Below are positions 35,493 to 45,185 of a stretch of 64,000 nucleotides of DNA, piece after piece (the stretch's first letter is position 1; every line of letters begins with the position of its first letter). Where the stretch lies: NCBI GenBank assembly GCA_040387755.1, contig JAZKDB010000002.1:558001-622000 (forward strand), in the 5' to 3' direction. Made by a program: the position numbers and the translations under genes. This DNA comes from Rurimicrobium sp040387755. Lineage in GTDB: Bacteria > Bacteroidota > Bacteroidia > Chitinophagales > Chitinophagaceae. Under the pieces are notes generated by a model. The model was not told the origin of the DNA and ran no database searches. It worked only from the letters and a program-made list of their open reading frames with translations.

Positions 35493-35648
35493 CTATTAAT
35501 ATAATAATGCTCAATTATTGCTTCCGAATCAAATCAGTTACTATATATCCTCAAATTGCCAAATTAACGAATTGCTCAATAGCCAAATTGTATAATTGTC
35601 AAATTATAAATTTACCTTCGCGGCTCGATTAAAACAGAGGAATACACA

Positions 35649-38600
35649 ATGAAATATCCCGAATACAAACAGCTGAATATGCCCGCTATAGAAGCGGAAA
35701 TGCAGAAAATATGGAAAGAAAATAATTTTTTTGAACGCAGTGTAAGCCAGCGCGAAGGTTCTACCCCCTTTGTCTTTTATGAAGGCCCGCCCAGCGCCAA
35801 CGGAATGCCTGGCATTCACCACGTTATATCACGTACACTCAAAGATTTGGTATGCCGCTACAAAACCATGAAGGGTTTTCAGGTAAAACGCAAAGCCGGT
35901 TGGGATACCCATGGCTTGCCGGTAGAACTAGGAGTAGAAAAAGAACTGGGTATAACCAAAGAAGATATCGGGGTAAAAATAACTGTAGAAGAATACAACC
36001 TAAAATGCCGCGAAGCGGTGATGCGTTACAAAGACAAATGGGACGATATTACTGAAAAAATGGGCTATTGGGTAGATTTAAAAGACCCTTATATCACATT
36101 TGACAACAAATACATCGAAACACTGTGGTGGGCACTTAAAGAGCTATATAAAAAAGATTATTTATACAAGAGTGTCAGCATACAACCCTACTCGCCTGCC
36201 GCAGGTACAGGGCTTAGCAGCCATGAGGTAAACCAACCCGGCACTTATAAGGATGTAAAGGATACCACCATTGTGGCCATGTTTGAGGCAAAAAAAGACG
36301 AAAAAAGCCAGTTTTTGTTCGATTTGCTCGCCAATAAGGAAGAATCCATCCATTTTATGGCCTGGACTACTACGCCCTGGACCCTTCCATCAAATCTTGG
36401 ACTGACTGTAGGACCGAATATTGATTATGTGCTTGTGCGCGCATTCAACCCATATACACACAATATCTGCAATGTGATATTAGCCACCAAGCTTTTGGGT
36501 AAATACTTCAAAGCCGAAAACGAAAATGCCGCCTTTGACACTTATGCCAATGATGGTAAGAATATACCTTACCAAATACTGGGTACCTTCAAAGGTAGCC
36601 AGCTGGAAGGCTGCCGATATGAGCAATTATTGCCCTACGAAGCCAATAGCCCTGTGGTGGCCGGAGGAGATCCTTTCCGGGTAATAAGTGGAGATTTTGT
36701 TACCACCGAAGACGGTACAGGTATCGTACATACAGCTCCGGCCTTTGGTGCGGATGACTATAAAGTAGGCAAAGCCAACAATATCGGTTTTCTGGTAATG
36801 GTGGATAAAGAAGGCAAATTCATTGATGGTCTGGGCGAATTGTCCGGCAGATATGTAAAAAATTACAAGGACGATACTGATTATAAAGAAGTTGATGTAG
36901 ACATAGCTATATCACTGAAAACCAAAGGACAAGCATTTAAAGTAGAAAAATACGCGCATACTTATCCTCATTGTTGGCGCACCGACAAACCCATCCTTTA
37001 TTATCCGCTGGATGCCTGGTTTATCCGCACTACTGCCGTAAAGGACAGAATGATAGAATTAAATAAAACCATCAACTGGAAACCTAAGGCAACAGGCGAA
37101 GGCCGTTTTGGCAACTGGTTGGAAAATATGGTGGACTGGAACCTGAGCCGCAGCCGTTATTGGGGCACACCATTGCCGGTATGGATGAATGAAGATGGCA
37201 GTGAAATAAAATGCATAGGCTCTGTAGAAGAACTAAACAATGAAATTAAGTACGCCAATGAAAAACTTGATTTACAACAAGTTGTAAACGAAAATAATCT
37301 TGATTTACACAAGCCTTTTGTAGATGGCATCACCCTAGCAGACAGTCTGGGCCGCCCGATGAAGAGAGAACCAGACCTTATAGATGTTTGGTTTGACAGC
37401 GGAGCCATGCCCTACGCTCAGGGGCACTACCCTTTCGAAAACAAAGAGAATATTGACCAAAACAAAGCTTTTCCGGCAGACTTTATCGCCGAGGGCGTTG
37501 ACCAGACAAGAGGCTGGTTTTACACCCTTCACGCACTGGGCGTTATGCTCTTTGACAGTGTGGCATACAAAACAGTAGTGGCCAATGGACTGGTGCTGGA
37601 CAAAAACGGCAACAAGATGAGTAAGCGCGTTGGCAATGTCGTGGACCCATTCGAAACCATCGAGAAACTGAGTGCTGATGCTACCCGGTGGTACCTTATC
37701 ACCAACGCATCACCTTGGGATAGCTTAAAATTTGATTTAGAAGGAATTAAGGAAATACAACGGAAGTATTTTGGAACCCTGTACAACACCTATCAGTTCT
37801 TTGCGCTTTATGCCAATGTAGACAACTTCACCTTTAAAGAAGACTATATACCCGTAGCTGACAGGCCCGAAATTGACCGTTGGATTTTATCCAGCCTTCA
37901 GACATTAATAAAAAATGTAAATTCAGCTTTCGACGATTACGAACCTACCCAAGCAGGCAGGGCAATGGAAGATTTCCTGGGAGAACAACTGAGCAACTGG
38001 TATGTAAGATTATGTCGTCGCCGTTTCTGGAAAGGTGATTATGAATTTGATAAGATCTGCGCTTATCAGACATTGTACGAATGTCTGGAGCAACTGAGCC
38101 TGATGATGGCACCTATATCTCCATTCTTTGCAGATTGGATGTTTAACAATTTAAATAAGATAACCAACAGGAAAGATTCAGAATCAGTTCATTTGTATAA
38201 TTATCCTGTTGCGAATGAAGCATATATTGATACAGACCTCGAAGCCCGGATGGAATTGGCACAAATCACCTCTTCGCTGGTATTGTCTATACGAAAAAAA
38301 GTAAATATAAAGGTTCGCCAACCTTTACAGAAGTTAATGATACCCGTTCTTGACCCTACCATAGAAAGCAGGTTACGACAAGTAGAAGACCTTATCAAAA
38401 ACGAAGTTAACGTTAAGGAAATTGTCTATATAACCGAAACCGAAGGTGTTATTAATAAAAAGGCCAAAGCCAACTTCAAAACCCTTGGAGCAAAACTGGG
38501 GGGTAAAATGAAAGCAGCCGCAGCAATGATTAATAATCTGGACCAACATCAGATATCCATCATGGAGCGTGAGCAAAAATTAAGTATAACTGTAGAGGGT

Positions 38601-38978
38601 GAAGAAATTGTTCTTTTGCCGGAGGATATGGAGATTATTGCCGAAGATATCCCGGGTTGGTCGGTGGCTAACAAAGACAGCCTCACTGTTGCATTGGATA
38701 TTAGTATAAGTGCAGAACTGCAGGATGAAGGAAATGCCCGCGAATTTGTGAATCGTATTCAAAAAATCCGCAAAGATGCTGATTTTGAACTTACTGACAG
38801 AATTCTTGTCCGTATGGAGAAAAATGAAAATTTAAATACTAGTATTATTAATTTTTATTCCTACATTTGCGCGGAAATTCTGGCAGATAATATAGAATTT
38901 TTAGATAATATACCGGAAGGTATAGACATAGAAGTTAACGAAACTACTTTCAAAGTTCAAGTATTAAAAAACATTTAA
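35649..38978 (+). CDS. ileS: isoleucyl-tRNA synthetase
   Basis: A 1109-residue class I synthetase. HIGH-type motif GIHH in PPSANGMPGIHHVISR (about 47-62), KMSKR in NGNKMSKRVGNVVDP (about 655-669), CP1 editing domain with TTPWTLPSNLG and WFDSGAMPYAQGHYPF. The long form with GIHH is the eukaryote-like IleRS2-type clade found in Bacteroidota, known for relative mupirocin resistance. Five bases separate it from the H1/DksA-like gene, so the two are likely co-transcribed. Confidence 0.96.
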   Translation: MKYPEYKQLNMPAIEAEMQKIWKENNFFERSVSQREGSTPFVFYEGPPSANGMPGIHHVISRTLKDLVCRYKTMKGFQVKRKAGWDTHGLPVELGVEKELGITKEDIGVKITVEEYNLKCREAVMRYKDKWDDITEKMGYWVDLKDPYITFDNKYIETLWWALKELYKKDYLYKSVSIQPYSPAAGTGLSSHEVNQPGTYKDVKDTTIVAMFEAKKDEKSQFLFDLLANKEESIHFMAWTTTPWTLPSNLGLTVGPNIDYVLVRAFNPYTHNICNVILATKLLGKYFKAENENAAFDTYANDGKNIPYQILGTFKGSQLEGCRYEQLLPYEANSPVVAGGDPFRVISGDFVTTEDGTGIVHTAPAFGADDYKVGKANNIGFLVMVDKEGKFIDGLGELSGRYVKNYKDDTDYKEVDVDIAISLKTKGQAFKVEKYAHTYPHCWRTDKPILYYPLDAWFIRTTAVKDRMIELNKTINWKPKATGEGRFGNWLENMVDWNLSRSRYWGTPLPVWMNEDGSEIKCIGSVEELNNEIKYANEKLDLQQVVNENNLDLHKPFVDGITLADSLGRPMKREPDLIDVWFDSGAMPYAQGHYPFENKENIDQNKAFPADFIAEGVDQTRGWFYTLHALGVMLFDSVAYKTVVANGLVLDKNGNKMSKRVGNVVDPFETIEKLSADATRWYLITNASPWDSLKFDLEGIKEIQRKYFGTLYNTYQFFALYANVDNFTFKEDYIPVADRPEIDRWILSSLQTLIKNVNSAFDDYEPTQAGRAMEDFLGEQLSNWYVRLCRRRFWKGDYEFDKICAYQTLYECLEQLSLMMAPISPFFADWMFNNLNKITNRKDSESVHLYNYPVANEAYIDTDLEARMELAQITSSLVLSIRKKVNIKVRQPLQKLMIPVLDPTIESRLRQVEDLIKNEVNVKEIVYITETEGVINKKAKANFKTLGAKLGGKMKAAAAMINNLDQHQISIMEREQKLSITVEGEEIVLLPEDMEIIAEDIPGWSVANKDSLTVALDISISAELQDEGNAREFVNRIQKIRKDADFELTDRILVRMEKNENLNTSIINFYSYICAEILADNIEFLDNIPEGIDIEVNETTFKVQVLKNI

Positions 38979-38983
38979 AAGCT

Positions 38984-40114
38984 ATGGCAATTAAAAAGAA
39001 ACCAGCTTCAAAACCAGCGCCAGCTAAAAAAGCGGCTCCGGCTAAAAAAGCTACGCCAGCTAAAAAAGTAGCAACTCCTGCTAAAAAAGCAGCGCCTGCT
39101 AAAAAAGTTGCAGCACCTGCTAAAAAAGCAGCGCCAGTTAAAAAAGCTGCTCCTGCCAAAAAAGTGGCTGCTCCTGCTAAAAAAGCAGCACCAGCTAAGA
39201 AAGTGGCCGCACCTGCTAAAAAAGCAGCACCCGCTAAAAAAGTAGCAACTCCTGCTAAAAAAGCAGTAGCGGCTAAAAAAGTAGCAGCGCCTGCTAAAAA
39301 AGCGTCTGCTCCTGCTAAGAAAGTAGCTACACCAGCAAAAAAAGTGGCTGCTCCTGCTAAGAAAGTAGCTACACCAGCAAAAAAAGTAGTACCCGCCAAA
39401 CAAGAGAAACCAAGCAAACCTTTGAAAGTAAAAAAAGAGAAACCCGTAAAAGAACCCAAACAACCTAAAGAGAAAGTAGCTAAAGTTCCAGTGAAAAAAG
39501 CTCCTTCAGTTAGCACGGTCAATAAAATATTAAAATCTATAGTCAATAACAGCAGTGGTACACCTGTACATCCCAGCAAACCAACACCTGCACCTGTAGG
39601 CCGTTCTTTGCGTGATGACAAAAAGCCACAGGTAATTGTTGCTCACCGTCGTTTGCAAAACGAAGCAAGCAAGCCCGAAGCAAAAGCGAACTTTAATGAG
39701 TTTAACCGCTCTTTGCTGGACGAAGCTCCTACAGTAAGTATTGTAGGAAAACGTTACAGTGACGAAGAATTGAATGAATTCCGTGAAATCATTAATTCCC
39801 GCCTTGAAAATGCCCGTAAAGAGCTTGCTTATCTGCAAGGGCTTATTATGCGTAAAGATGGTGCTGGAACTGAAGATTCTGAAAATCGTTTCAATGCCGA
39901 AGATGGTAGTGGAGCTATGGAGCGCGAAACAGTTTCGCAATTAGCCAGCCGCCAGATTCAATTCATCACCAATCTTGAAAAAGCATTGGTTCGTATCGAA
40001 AACAAAACATACGGTGTTTGCCGTGTTACGGGTAAATTAATAGACAAAGCCCGTCTTCGTGCAGTGCCTCATGCTACTTTGAGTATCGAAGCAAAAACTA
40101 CGATGAAGAAGTAA
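38984..40114 (+). CDS. histone H1-like tail fused to DksA/TraR-like domain
   Basis: A 376-residue protein in two parts. About 1-150 are PAKKA/PAKKV repeats of histone H1-like composition (about 25 lysine-rich repeats); the C-terminal about 230-376 is a DksA/TraR-like coiled-coil and globular domain (YSDEELNEFREIINSRLENARKEL, TYGVCRVTGKLIDKARLRAVPHAT). Only one of the four zinc Cys is left, the usual Bacteroidota form. The tail should bind DNA or RNA nonspecifically and the C-terminus the RNA polymerase secondary channel; both are inferred. Known Bacteroidota DksA-like proteins are often preceded by ileS. Confidence 0.85.
   Translation: MAIKKKPASKPAPAKKAAPAKKATPAKKVATPAKKAAPAKKVAAPAKKAAPVKKAAPAKKVAAPAKKAAPAKKVAAPAKKAAPAKKVATPAKKAVAAKKVAAPAKKASAPAKKVATPAKKVAAPAKKVATPAKKVVPAKQEKPSKPLKVKKEKPVKEPKQPKEKVAKVPVKKAPSVSTVNKILKSIVNNSSGTPVHPSKPTPAPVGRSLRDDKKPQVIVAHRRLQNEASKPEAKANFNEFNRSLLDEAPTVSIVGKRYSDEELNEFREIINSRLENARKELAYLQGLIMRKDGAGTEDSENRFNAEDGSGAMERETVSQLASRQIQFITNLEKALVRIENKTYGVCRVTGKLIDKARLRAVPHATLSIEAKTTMKK
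39000..39395 (+). repeat. in-frame PAKKA/PAKKV coding repeat
   Basis: Degenerate tandem GCTCCTGCTAAAAAA-type 15-24 base units encode the lysine-rich tail of the H1/DksA-like protein. The repeats could expand or contract without frameshift. Confidence 0.8.
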
Positions 40115-40136
40115 TCATACCCTTATTTAGGTCATT

Positions 40137-40175
40137 AAGCGCAGATGAGTATTCGTACTTATTTGCGCTTTTTTA
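40137..40175 (+). terminator. intrinsic terminator after the H1/DksA-like gene
   Basis: AAGCGCA..GATGAGTA pairs with TACTTATTTGCGCTT with small bulges, followed by a T-run. Confidence 0.75.
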
Positions 40176-40231
40176 ATACGGCCTGGTTTATTCCCAAAAA
40201 AAATGAAATTCTTGAATTTTAATGTTGCTGT

Positions 40232-40265
40232 TTGTCCTTTCTTTAGCCCGAAAAACCTACCTTTG
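40232..40265 (+). promoter_or_regulatory. Bacteroidota promoter of atpG
   Basis: TTG at 40232-40234 and TACCTTTG at 40258-40265, spacing 23 bases, 34 bases before the ATG. Confidence 0.65.
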
Positions 40266-40299
40266 CAGCCAAATTAAACACACAACATAATCTTACTAT

Positions 40300-41169
40300 A
40301 TGTCGGGACAACTTAAAGAGGTTCGTAATCGTATTAAATCCGTTACTTCTACCCAACAAATTACCAAAGCAATGAAGATGGTGAGTGCGGCAAAATTGCG
40401 TCGTGCGCAAGATGCCATCACCCAAATGGCACCTTATTCGCGCAAATTGCAGGAAATGCTCAGTAATATAGTGAGCAGCGCTTCTACCGATATGGAATTA
40501 CCATTGGCAGCCGAACGTCCTGCAGAACGCGTTTTATTAATTCCTATTACTAGTGACAGAGGTCTGTGTGGTGCTTATAATGCAAATGTCATTAAACTTA
40601 CCCGTAGCACAATTGAAGAAAAATATCCTAAAGCAGAAATCACTATTTTACCATTAGGTAAAAAAGGATACGACTTCTTTACCAAAAACGGCTTTACAGT
40701 TATTGATAACTACTGGACAGTTTTTCAAAATTTATCTTTTGAGAACGTTCGTGAAGCTGCTATTTATGCTCAGGAAGCATTTTTGGAGAAAAAATTTGAC
40801 CGCGTAGAAATTGTTTACAGTCAGTTTCGTAATGCTGCGGTACAAGCTTTTGTGAGCGAACCTTATTTGCCCATCCCAAAAGTGGTAAAAGCAGAAGGAG
40901 CAAAAAATTCAGACTTTATCTTCGAACCATCGAAAGAAGTATTGGTAGAAGAATTGATGCCAAAAATCTTAAATACTCAGGTTTTCAAAGCCATCCTGGA
41001 TGCCAATGCCTCTGAGCACGGAGCGCGTATGACAGCTATGGACAAAGCTAGTGAAAATGCAAACGAGCTGCTTCGTAGTCTTAAAATCAGCTACAACCGT
41101 GCACGTCAGGCAGCAATTACTACAGAGCTTACAGAGATTGTGAGTGGAGCTGCAGCATTGCAAGGATAA
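40300..41169 (+). CDS. atpG: F1Fo ATP synthase gamma subunit
   Basis: A full 289-residue gamma subunit: N-terminal MSGQLKEVRNRIKSVTSTQQITKAMKMVSAAK, central SDRGLCGAYN, C-terminal RARQAAITTELTEIVSGAAAL. It is the rotating central stalk. Here it stands alone with its own promoter and terminator and no other atp gene within the window; the remaining subunits must be elsewhere. Confidence 0.97.
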   Translation: MSGQLKEVRNRIKSVTSTQQITKAMKMVSAAKLRRAQDAITQMAPYSRKLQEMLSNIVSSASTDMELPLAAERPAERVLLIPITSDRGLCGAYNANVIKLTRSTIEEKYPKAEITILPLGKKGYDFFTKNGFTVIDNYWTVFQNLSFENVREAAIYAQEAFLEKKFDRVEIVYSQFRNAAVQAFVSEPYLPIPKVVKAEGAKNSDFIFEPSKEVLVEELMPKILNTQVFKAILDANASEHGARMTAMDKASENANELLRSLKISYNRARQAAITTELTEIVSGAAALQG

Positions 41170-41193
41170 TATACAGACAGACATTTCAAACCA

Positions 41194-41230
41194 AAAATGC
41201 CACAATGAAATTCACTTGTGGCATTTTTTT
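41194..41230 (+). terminator. intrinsic terminator after atpG
   Basis: AAAATGCCACAA (41194-41205) with TTGTGGCATTTT (41216-41227) and T-run. Confidence 0.9.
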
Positions 41231-41257
41231 GCACAATATCCAATAAATACAATATTC

Positions 41258-42052
41258 ATGAACAAGCATATAGAACAGTTACAAAGTAAAATAGAATCAT
41301 TCAGACAACAGATTATTCATCATCCTGTTTATACTCATATCAATTCTCTGGAGGACCTGAGAATCTTTATGCAGCATCATGTATACGCCGTATGGGATTT
41401 TATGTCTTTGCTCAAAACATTGCAAAACAACCTTACCTGTACCAGTGTACCCTGGTTTCCTAAAGGCTCTGCTGACACCCGTTACCTTATTAACGAAATA
41501 GTAGTGGGAGAAGAATCTGATGTTGACGAAAACGGTGTTCGTGTCAGTCATTTTGAGTTGTACCTGAATGCAATGAAACAATGTGCTGCCAACATTCAGG
41601 CAATAGAACAATTTACTCATTCCCTGCAACAATCGGGCAATTTGGATATTGCATTTGAAAGCGCTCAAACACCTGCGACAGCAAAGCAGTTTGTACAATT
41701 TACATTTGATGTAATAGACAGTAAAAAAGACTATTTGCAAGCCGCTATTTTTACATTTGGGCGAGAGGATTTAATACCCGGTATGTTCTTGTCTCTTGTG
41801 GGCGAAATGCATCAAAAATTTCCGGAGTATATCTCTACCTTCAAATACTATCTGGATAGGCATATAGAGGTAGACGGAGATCATCATAGCCATTTGGCGC
41901 TTGAGATGACAGAAAATCTTTGCAACAACGACCCACAAAAATGGGAAGAAGCCGAAAATATCACTATTGAATCTCTGAAACGTAGAATTGGTCTTTGGGA
42001 TGGTGCCTTACAGGAAATATTGCAACAAAAAACAGATTCAAAAAACAACTAA
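41258..42052 (+). CDS. DUF3050 family protein
   Basis: A 264-residue protein of the DUF3050 type, a heme-oxygenase-like helical fold: MQHHVYAVWDFMSLLKTLQ, YLINEIVVGEES, YLDRHIEVDGDHHSHLALEM. Several conserved His (MQHH, DRHIEVDGDHH) could hold metal ions, as in other members of this superfamily; activity is unproven. The ATG at 41258 is chosen because upstream codons run through the atpG terminator. Confidence 0.9.
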   Translation: MNKHIEQLQSKIESFRQQIIHHPVYTHINSLEDLRIFMQHHVYAVWDFMSLLKTLQNNLTCTSVPWFPKGSADTRYLINEIVVGEESDVDENGVRVSHFELYLNAMKQCAANIQAIEQFTHSLQQSGNLDIAFESAQTPATAKQFVQFTFDVIDSKKDYLQAAIFTFGREDLIPGMFLSLVGEMHQKFPEYISTFKYYLDRHIEVDGDHHSHLALEMTENLCNNDPQKWEEAENITIESLKRRIGLWDGALQEILQQKTDSKNN

Positions 42053-42053
42053 T

Positions 42054-42094
42054 AAAATAAAAATCCACAACAAATTTTTGTGGATTTTTATTTT
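42054..42094. terminator. bidirectional terminator between DUF3050 and MFS genes
   Basis: A perfect 17-bp stem (42054-42070 with 42078-42094), core AATCCACAA/TTGTGGATT, A-run and T-run on both sides. Confidence 0.92.
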
Positions 42095-42110
42095 AATGTG
42101 TATTTCCTGA

Positions 42111-43340
42111 TTATACCGGGCTGATTGATTTATTTACTCTATTGTAAATATAAATGCTGAACACACAGATGACGAAAATAAAATAACCCACCTTATCAAA
42201 ATTTTGTAAAGGGCTATGGGCATTCTCCTGCTGAACAATCATACCGCCAATTGCTGCTGCAATGCCTCCGGATATCTGTTGCAGAGAAGAATTAATGCTC
42301 ATAAATGCGCCACGATCCTGCATATGCGGTAATGCAGAAGTCAAAGCCATTGCAGGAACCATCCTAGCCATTACCCCCATCATCATCAAAGTATTGACAG
42401 TTACGACAAGAACAAAAGGTACAACACTAAGATTAGTATACGCAATTACTGAAAAAACCATCCACATGGTGGCAAAACTGAATAATTTTATTTTGCTCAC
42501 TTTATCGGCTAAGCGGCCAATTAAGGGCATCATAATTAAAGAGCAAGCCCCTGAAATCATAAACATGAATTTCAACTGTTCCTGCCGTACACCTAAATTA
42601 TTTATAGCAAATGCACTGCCGAAAGGCATCATCATAAATCCTCCCAATGAAAGTAATGCAGTAGCTAAAAAACCGACTCTGTACCGACGCTGACGTAAAG
42701 TATGCCATAAGTGTAGCAAAGCATGTTTGCGGTCTTCGCTAGGTACCAGCAAATGCTGGTCTATCGGCTTCATTTGTATCAGGATGATTATCCAGATTAC
42801 GGAAGCCAAGCCCACAATCATTAAAAAAGGAGATTGCCAACCCCAGATGTCTGCAAAATAAAGGCTGATAGGAATACCTAAAATCTGACTGGCTCCAAAA
42901 CCCATTTGCACAAAACCCATTACCCTACCCCTTTGTTGTAATGCAAACAAATCGGCAATGATAGCCATAGAGATAGAACTGATTACCCCTCCGAACAAGC
43001 CTGTAATAATACGAGCTGCAATAAGCATCGGATAAGTATTGGCCATCCCGCAAAAAAGTGTGCCCAAAATAAACCCGATATAAAAAAACAACAAAAGCTT
43101 TTTTCGGTCAAATCTATCCGCAAAACCTGCAGTAAGAATACCCGATACACCTGCACTGAAAGCATAGCTGGAGACCACCAGTCCAAATTGAGCCGTATTC
43201 ATATTCATAGATTTCATCAGCATATCACCCAAAGGAGACATAATCATAAAATCCAGAACAACGGTAAATTGAGTCAGTGCAATAAGGGCTATTACAAATT
43301 TTTGATAGGAGCTAAACTTAAGTGTTTTATCGGATTGCAT
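42111..43340 (-). CDS. MFS transporter
   Basis: A 409-residue Major Facilitator with about 12 helices. MFS motif A-like loop GFADRFDRKKLLLFF after helix 2 and GRLADKVSKIKLF in the second half. I chose the ATG at 43338-43340 (MQSDKTLKF); nine more codons precede it in the open frame. Closest in style to drug/sugar efflux (AraJ/Bcr-like) members; substrate unknown. Confidence 0.9.
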   Translation of the reverse strand: MQSDKTLKFSSYQKFVIALIALTQFTVVLDFMIMSPLGDMLMKSMNMNTAQFGLVVSSYAFSAGVSGILTAGFADRFDRKKLLLFFYIGFILGTLFCGMANTYPMLIAARIITGLFGGVISSISMAIIADLFALQQRGRVMGFVQMGFGASQILGIPISLYFADIWGWQSPFLMIVGLASVIWIIILIQMKPIDQHLLVPSEDRKHALLHLWHTLRQRRYRVGFLATALLSLGGFMMMPFGSAFAINNLGVRQEQLKFMFMISGACSLIMMPLIGRLADKVSKIKLFSFATMWMVFSVIAYTNLSVVPFVLVVTVNTLMMMGVMARMVPAMALTSALPHMQDRGAFMSINSSLQQISGGIAAAIGGMIVQQENAHSPLQNFDKVGYFIFVICVFSIYIYNRVNKSISPV

Positions 43341-43475
43341 AAGCTTACAAATGTAATGGAAAAACAAGCCTGAGCTAAAAGTTCAGCTACTAATTTTTAT
43401 TGACAAAGAAAAACAAAGAACAACTTGTTCCAGCCATTCAACAAAATGACCAATAAATATTTGTGCATTAAGCCG

Positions 43476-43511
43476 AAAAAAGGTCGCCGAAAACAAATGC
43501 TTCGACGACCT
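43476..43511 (-). terminator. intrinsic terminator of the ECF sigma gene
   Basis: On the minus strand AGGTCGTCGAA pairs with TTCGGCGACCT (one U-G wobble) followed by TTTTT; on the plus strand the same position is a mismatch, so it works leftward. Confidence 0.8.
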
Positions 43512-43543
43512 GATGAAACTTAATAATTATGATAAAAACAATT

Positions 43544-44131
43544 TTATCTCAACACCAATTGCTTTTCGCCAATCATTCTGCGAAGGTTAATCAGACCATA
43601 TCTCATACGACCCAAAGCAGTATTAATACTTACATCTGTCAATTGGGCAATCTCCTTAAAACTCATATCGCCATAAACGCGCAAAATAATTACTTCCCTT
43701 TGCTCTTCGGGCAGTTGCTCCATAAGCTTACGCAGACTTTGTTCTGTTTGTCTTTGTTCTATTTTGGGTGCACCAGACTCATCGGGTCCTGCAAGGAGCT
43801 CCATAATATCTTCGCCATTGGCCAAGGTTACCGGGATTTTACTTTTGGTACGGCGAAAATGGTCCATACAAAGATTGTGTGCAATCCTGCTGGCCCAGGG
43901 CAAGAATTTGCCCTGTTCAGAATAATTGCCTTCGCGCATATTCCGGATCATTTTGAGGAAAGCATCCTGAAATAAATCTTCAGCCAGATACTTATCCTTT
44001 ACAAGCATATAGATACCGGTATATATTTTGTCTTTATAGCGGCAGATAAGTTGCTGTAAGGCATTTTCATTTCCACTCAAAAAAGAGTGCACCAATTCAG
44101 TGTCGGTAGCTGATTGTTGTAGGAACGTCAT
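43544..44131 (-). CDS. ECF-type RNA polymerase sigma factor
   Basis: A 195-residue sigma-70 family factor: region 2 with DLFQDAFLKMIRNM and WASRIAHNLCMDHFRR, region 4 with LPEEQREVIILRVYGDMSFKEIAQLTDVSINTALGRMRYGL. No anti-sigma gene is adjacent, unlike most ECFs. Its regulon is unknown. Confidence 0.93.
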   Translation of the reverse strand: MTFLQQSATDTELVHSFLSGNENALQQLICRYKDKIYTGIYMLVKDKYLAEDLFQDAFLKMIRNMREGNYSEQGKFLPWASRIAHNLCMDHFRRTKSKIPVTLANGEDIMELLAGPDESGAPKIEQRQTEQSLRKLMEQLPEEQREVIILRVYGDMSFKEIAQLTDVSINTALGRMRYGLINLRRMIGEKQLVLR

Positions 44132-44371
44132 ATACTTCGTGTGTGTGTTTAGGTTTATAAAAAAATAGCGGAGACACCAAGGTCATCACAAGATTTTTAC
44201 ACAATTGTTGAAGTAGAAGTATAGACTATATAAGTTCCTGTTTTAAGATTAGAGCCAAAGATAATGACGAAAATGATAAAATTTCACTTTCCTTCACTTT
44301 TTTTTATATTTTTTTTAGCGAATGGTTATTTTGCTGATGTAGTTTTACAGAAATTGATTTCCTTTGTTTTT

Positions 44372-45181
44372 ATGAGCAATATTACTGTTGGCACTCCATT
44401 TAATATTGATTTGGAATTTGTAACCGCGCCAGTGTCAAGGCGAATAGGAGCTGTGTTGCTCGATATGTTTATACTCCTCTTATATATGTTACTTGTGTAT
44501 CGCTTCATTATTGTCAGCTTTGATATCGGCAGCAAAATGAATCAACTGATTATGATGACAGGTATCTCTATTTTACCTTTCTTATATTTCCCTATTACAG
44601 AAATACTGATGAACGGACAAACTCCGGGCAAAAGGATATTAGGCATTAAAGTAATTGATATAAGTGGCAATGAACCGAGTATTAGCCAATATCTTTTGCG
44701 GTGGTTAGTGGGCTTTGGCAATTATTCCGTATTTCTATTGCCTTATGTTATTACTAACGGCAGTATGCAATTGATGCTCACACTGGTTACCTTTATTTTT
44801 ATTCTGGGCATTTTTTATAGTCCAGACTTCCTGAGTTGTATTATCAGCAACAAGCATCAGCGTCTTGCCGATATTGCTGCAGGCACTGTAGTGATAGACA
44901 TGAGGAAAAAAATGGATTTTTCTGAAACTATTTTCTTAGAAGTAGAAACGCAAAAAAATGAAGCAGTCTATCCCGAAGTAATGCAATTAAGCGACAAGGA
45001 TATCAATGGCATCCGCAATTTGCTCAGTAAAAAATCAAAGTCAAGAGATGATTGGGAATACCGTGCACTTATTGTACAGAAAATATGCAAGGCACTTCAA
45101 ATAGAATCGAAAGGGAAAGATGATACAGAGTTTTTGGAACAATTATTAAAAGACTATAATTACCTTACCCAACGCAAATAA
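44372..45181 (+). CDS. RDD-family membrane protein
   Basis: A 269-residue protein: RDD domain with TAPVSRRIGAVLLDMFILLL, three or four helices, NGQTPGKRILGIKVID and the end KHQRLADIAAGTVVID. A cytoplasmic C-terminal tail of about 90 residues is helical and acidic. The ATG at 44372 is preferred to the upstream TTG/ATG that would add a non-family hydrophobic leader. Function unknown; some RDD proteins are ion antiporters. Confidence 0.88.
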   Translation: MSNITVGTPFNIDLEFVTAPVSRRIGAVLLDMFILLLYMLLVYRFIIVSFDIGSKMNQLIMMTGISILPFLYFPITEILMNGQTPGKRILGIKVIDISGNEPSISQYLLRWLVGFGNYSVFLLPYVITNGSMQLMLTLVTFIFILGIFYSPDFLSCIISNKHQRLADIAAGTVVIDMRKKMDFSETIFLEVETQKNEAVYPEVMQLSDKDINGIRNLLSKKSKSRDDWEYRALIVQKICKALQIESKGKDDTEFLEQLLKDYNYLTQRK

Positions 45182-45185
45182 GACT

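Noticed and set aside
38950..39621. Long minus-strand frame (FLAGAATFLAGVA repeats)
   Set aside because: Antisense shadow of the lysine-rich PAKKA repeats of the H1/DksA-like gene.
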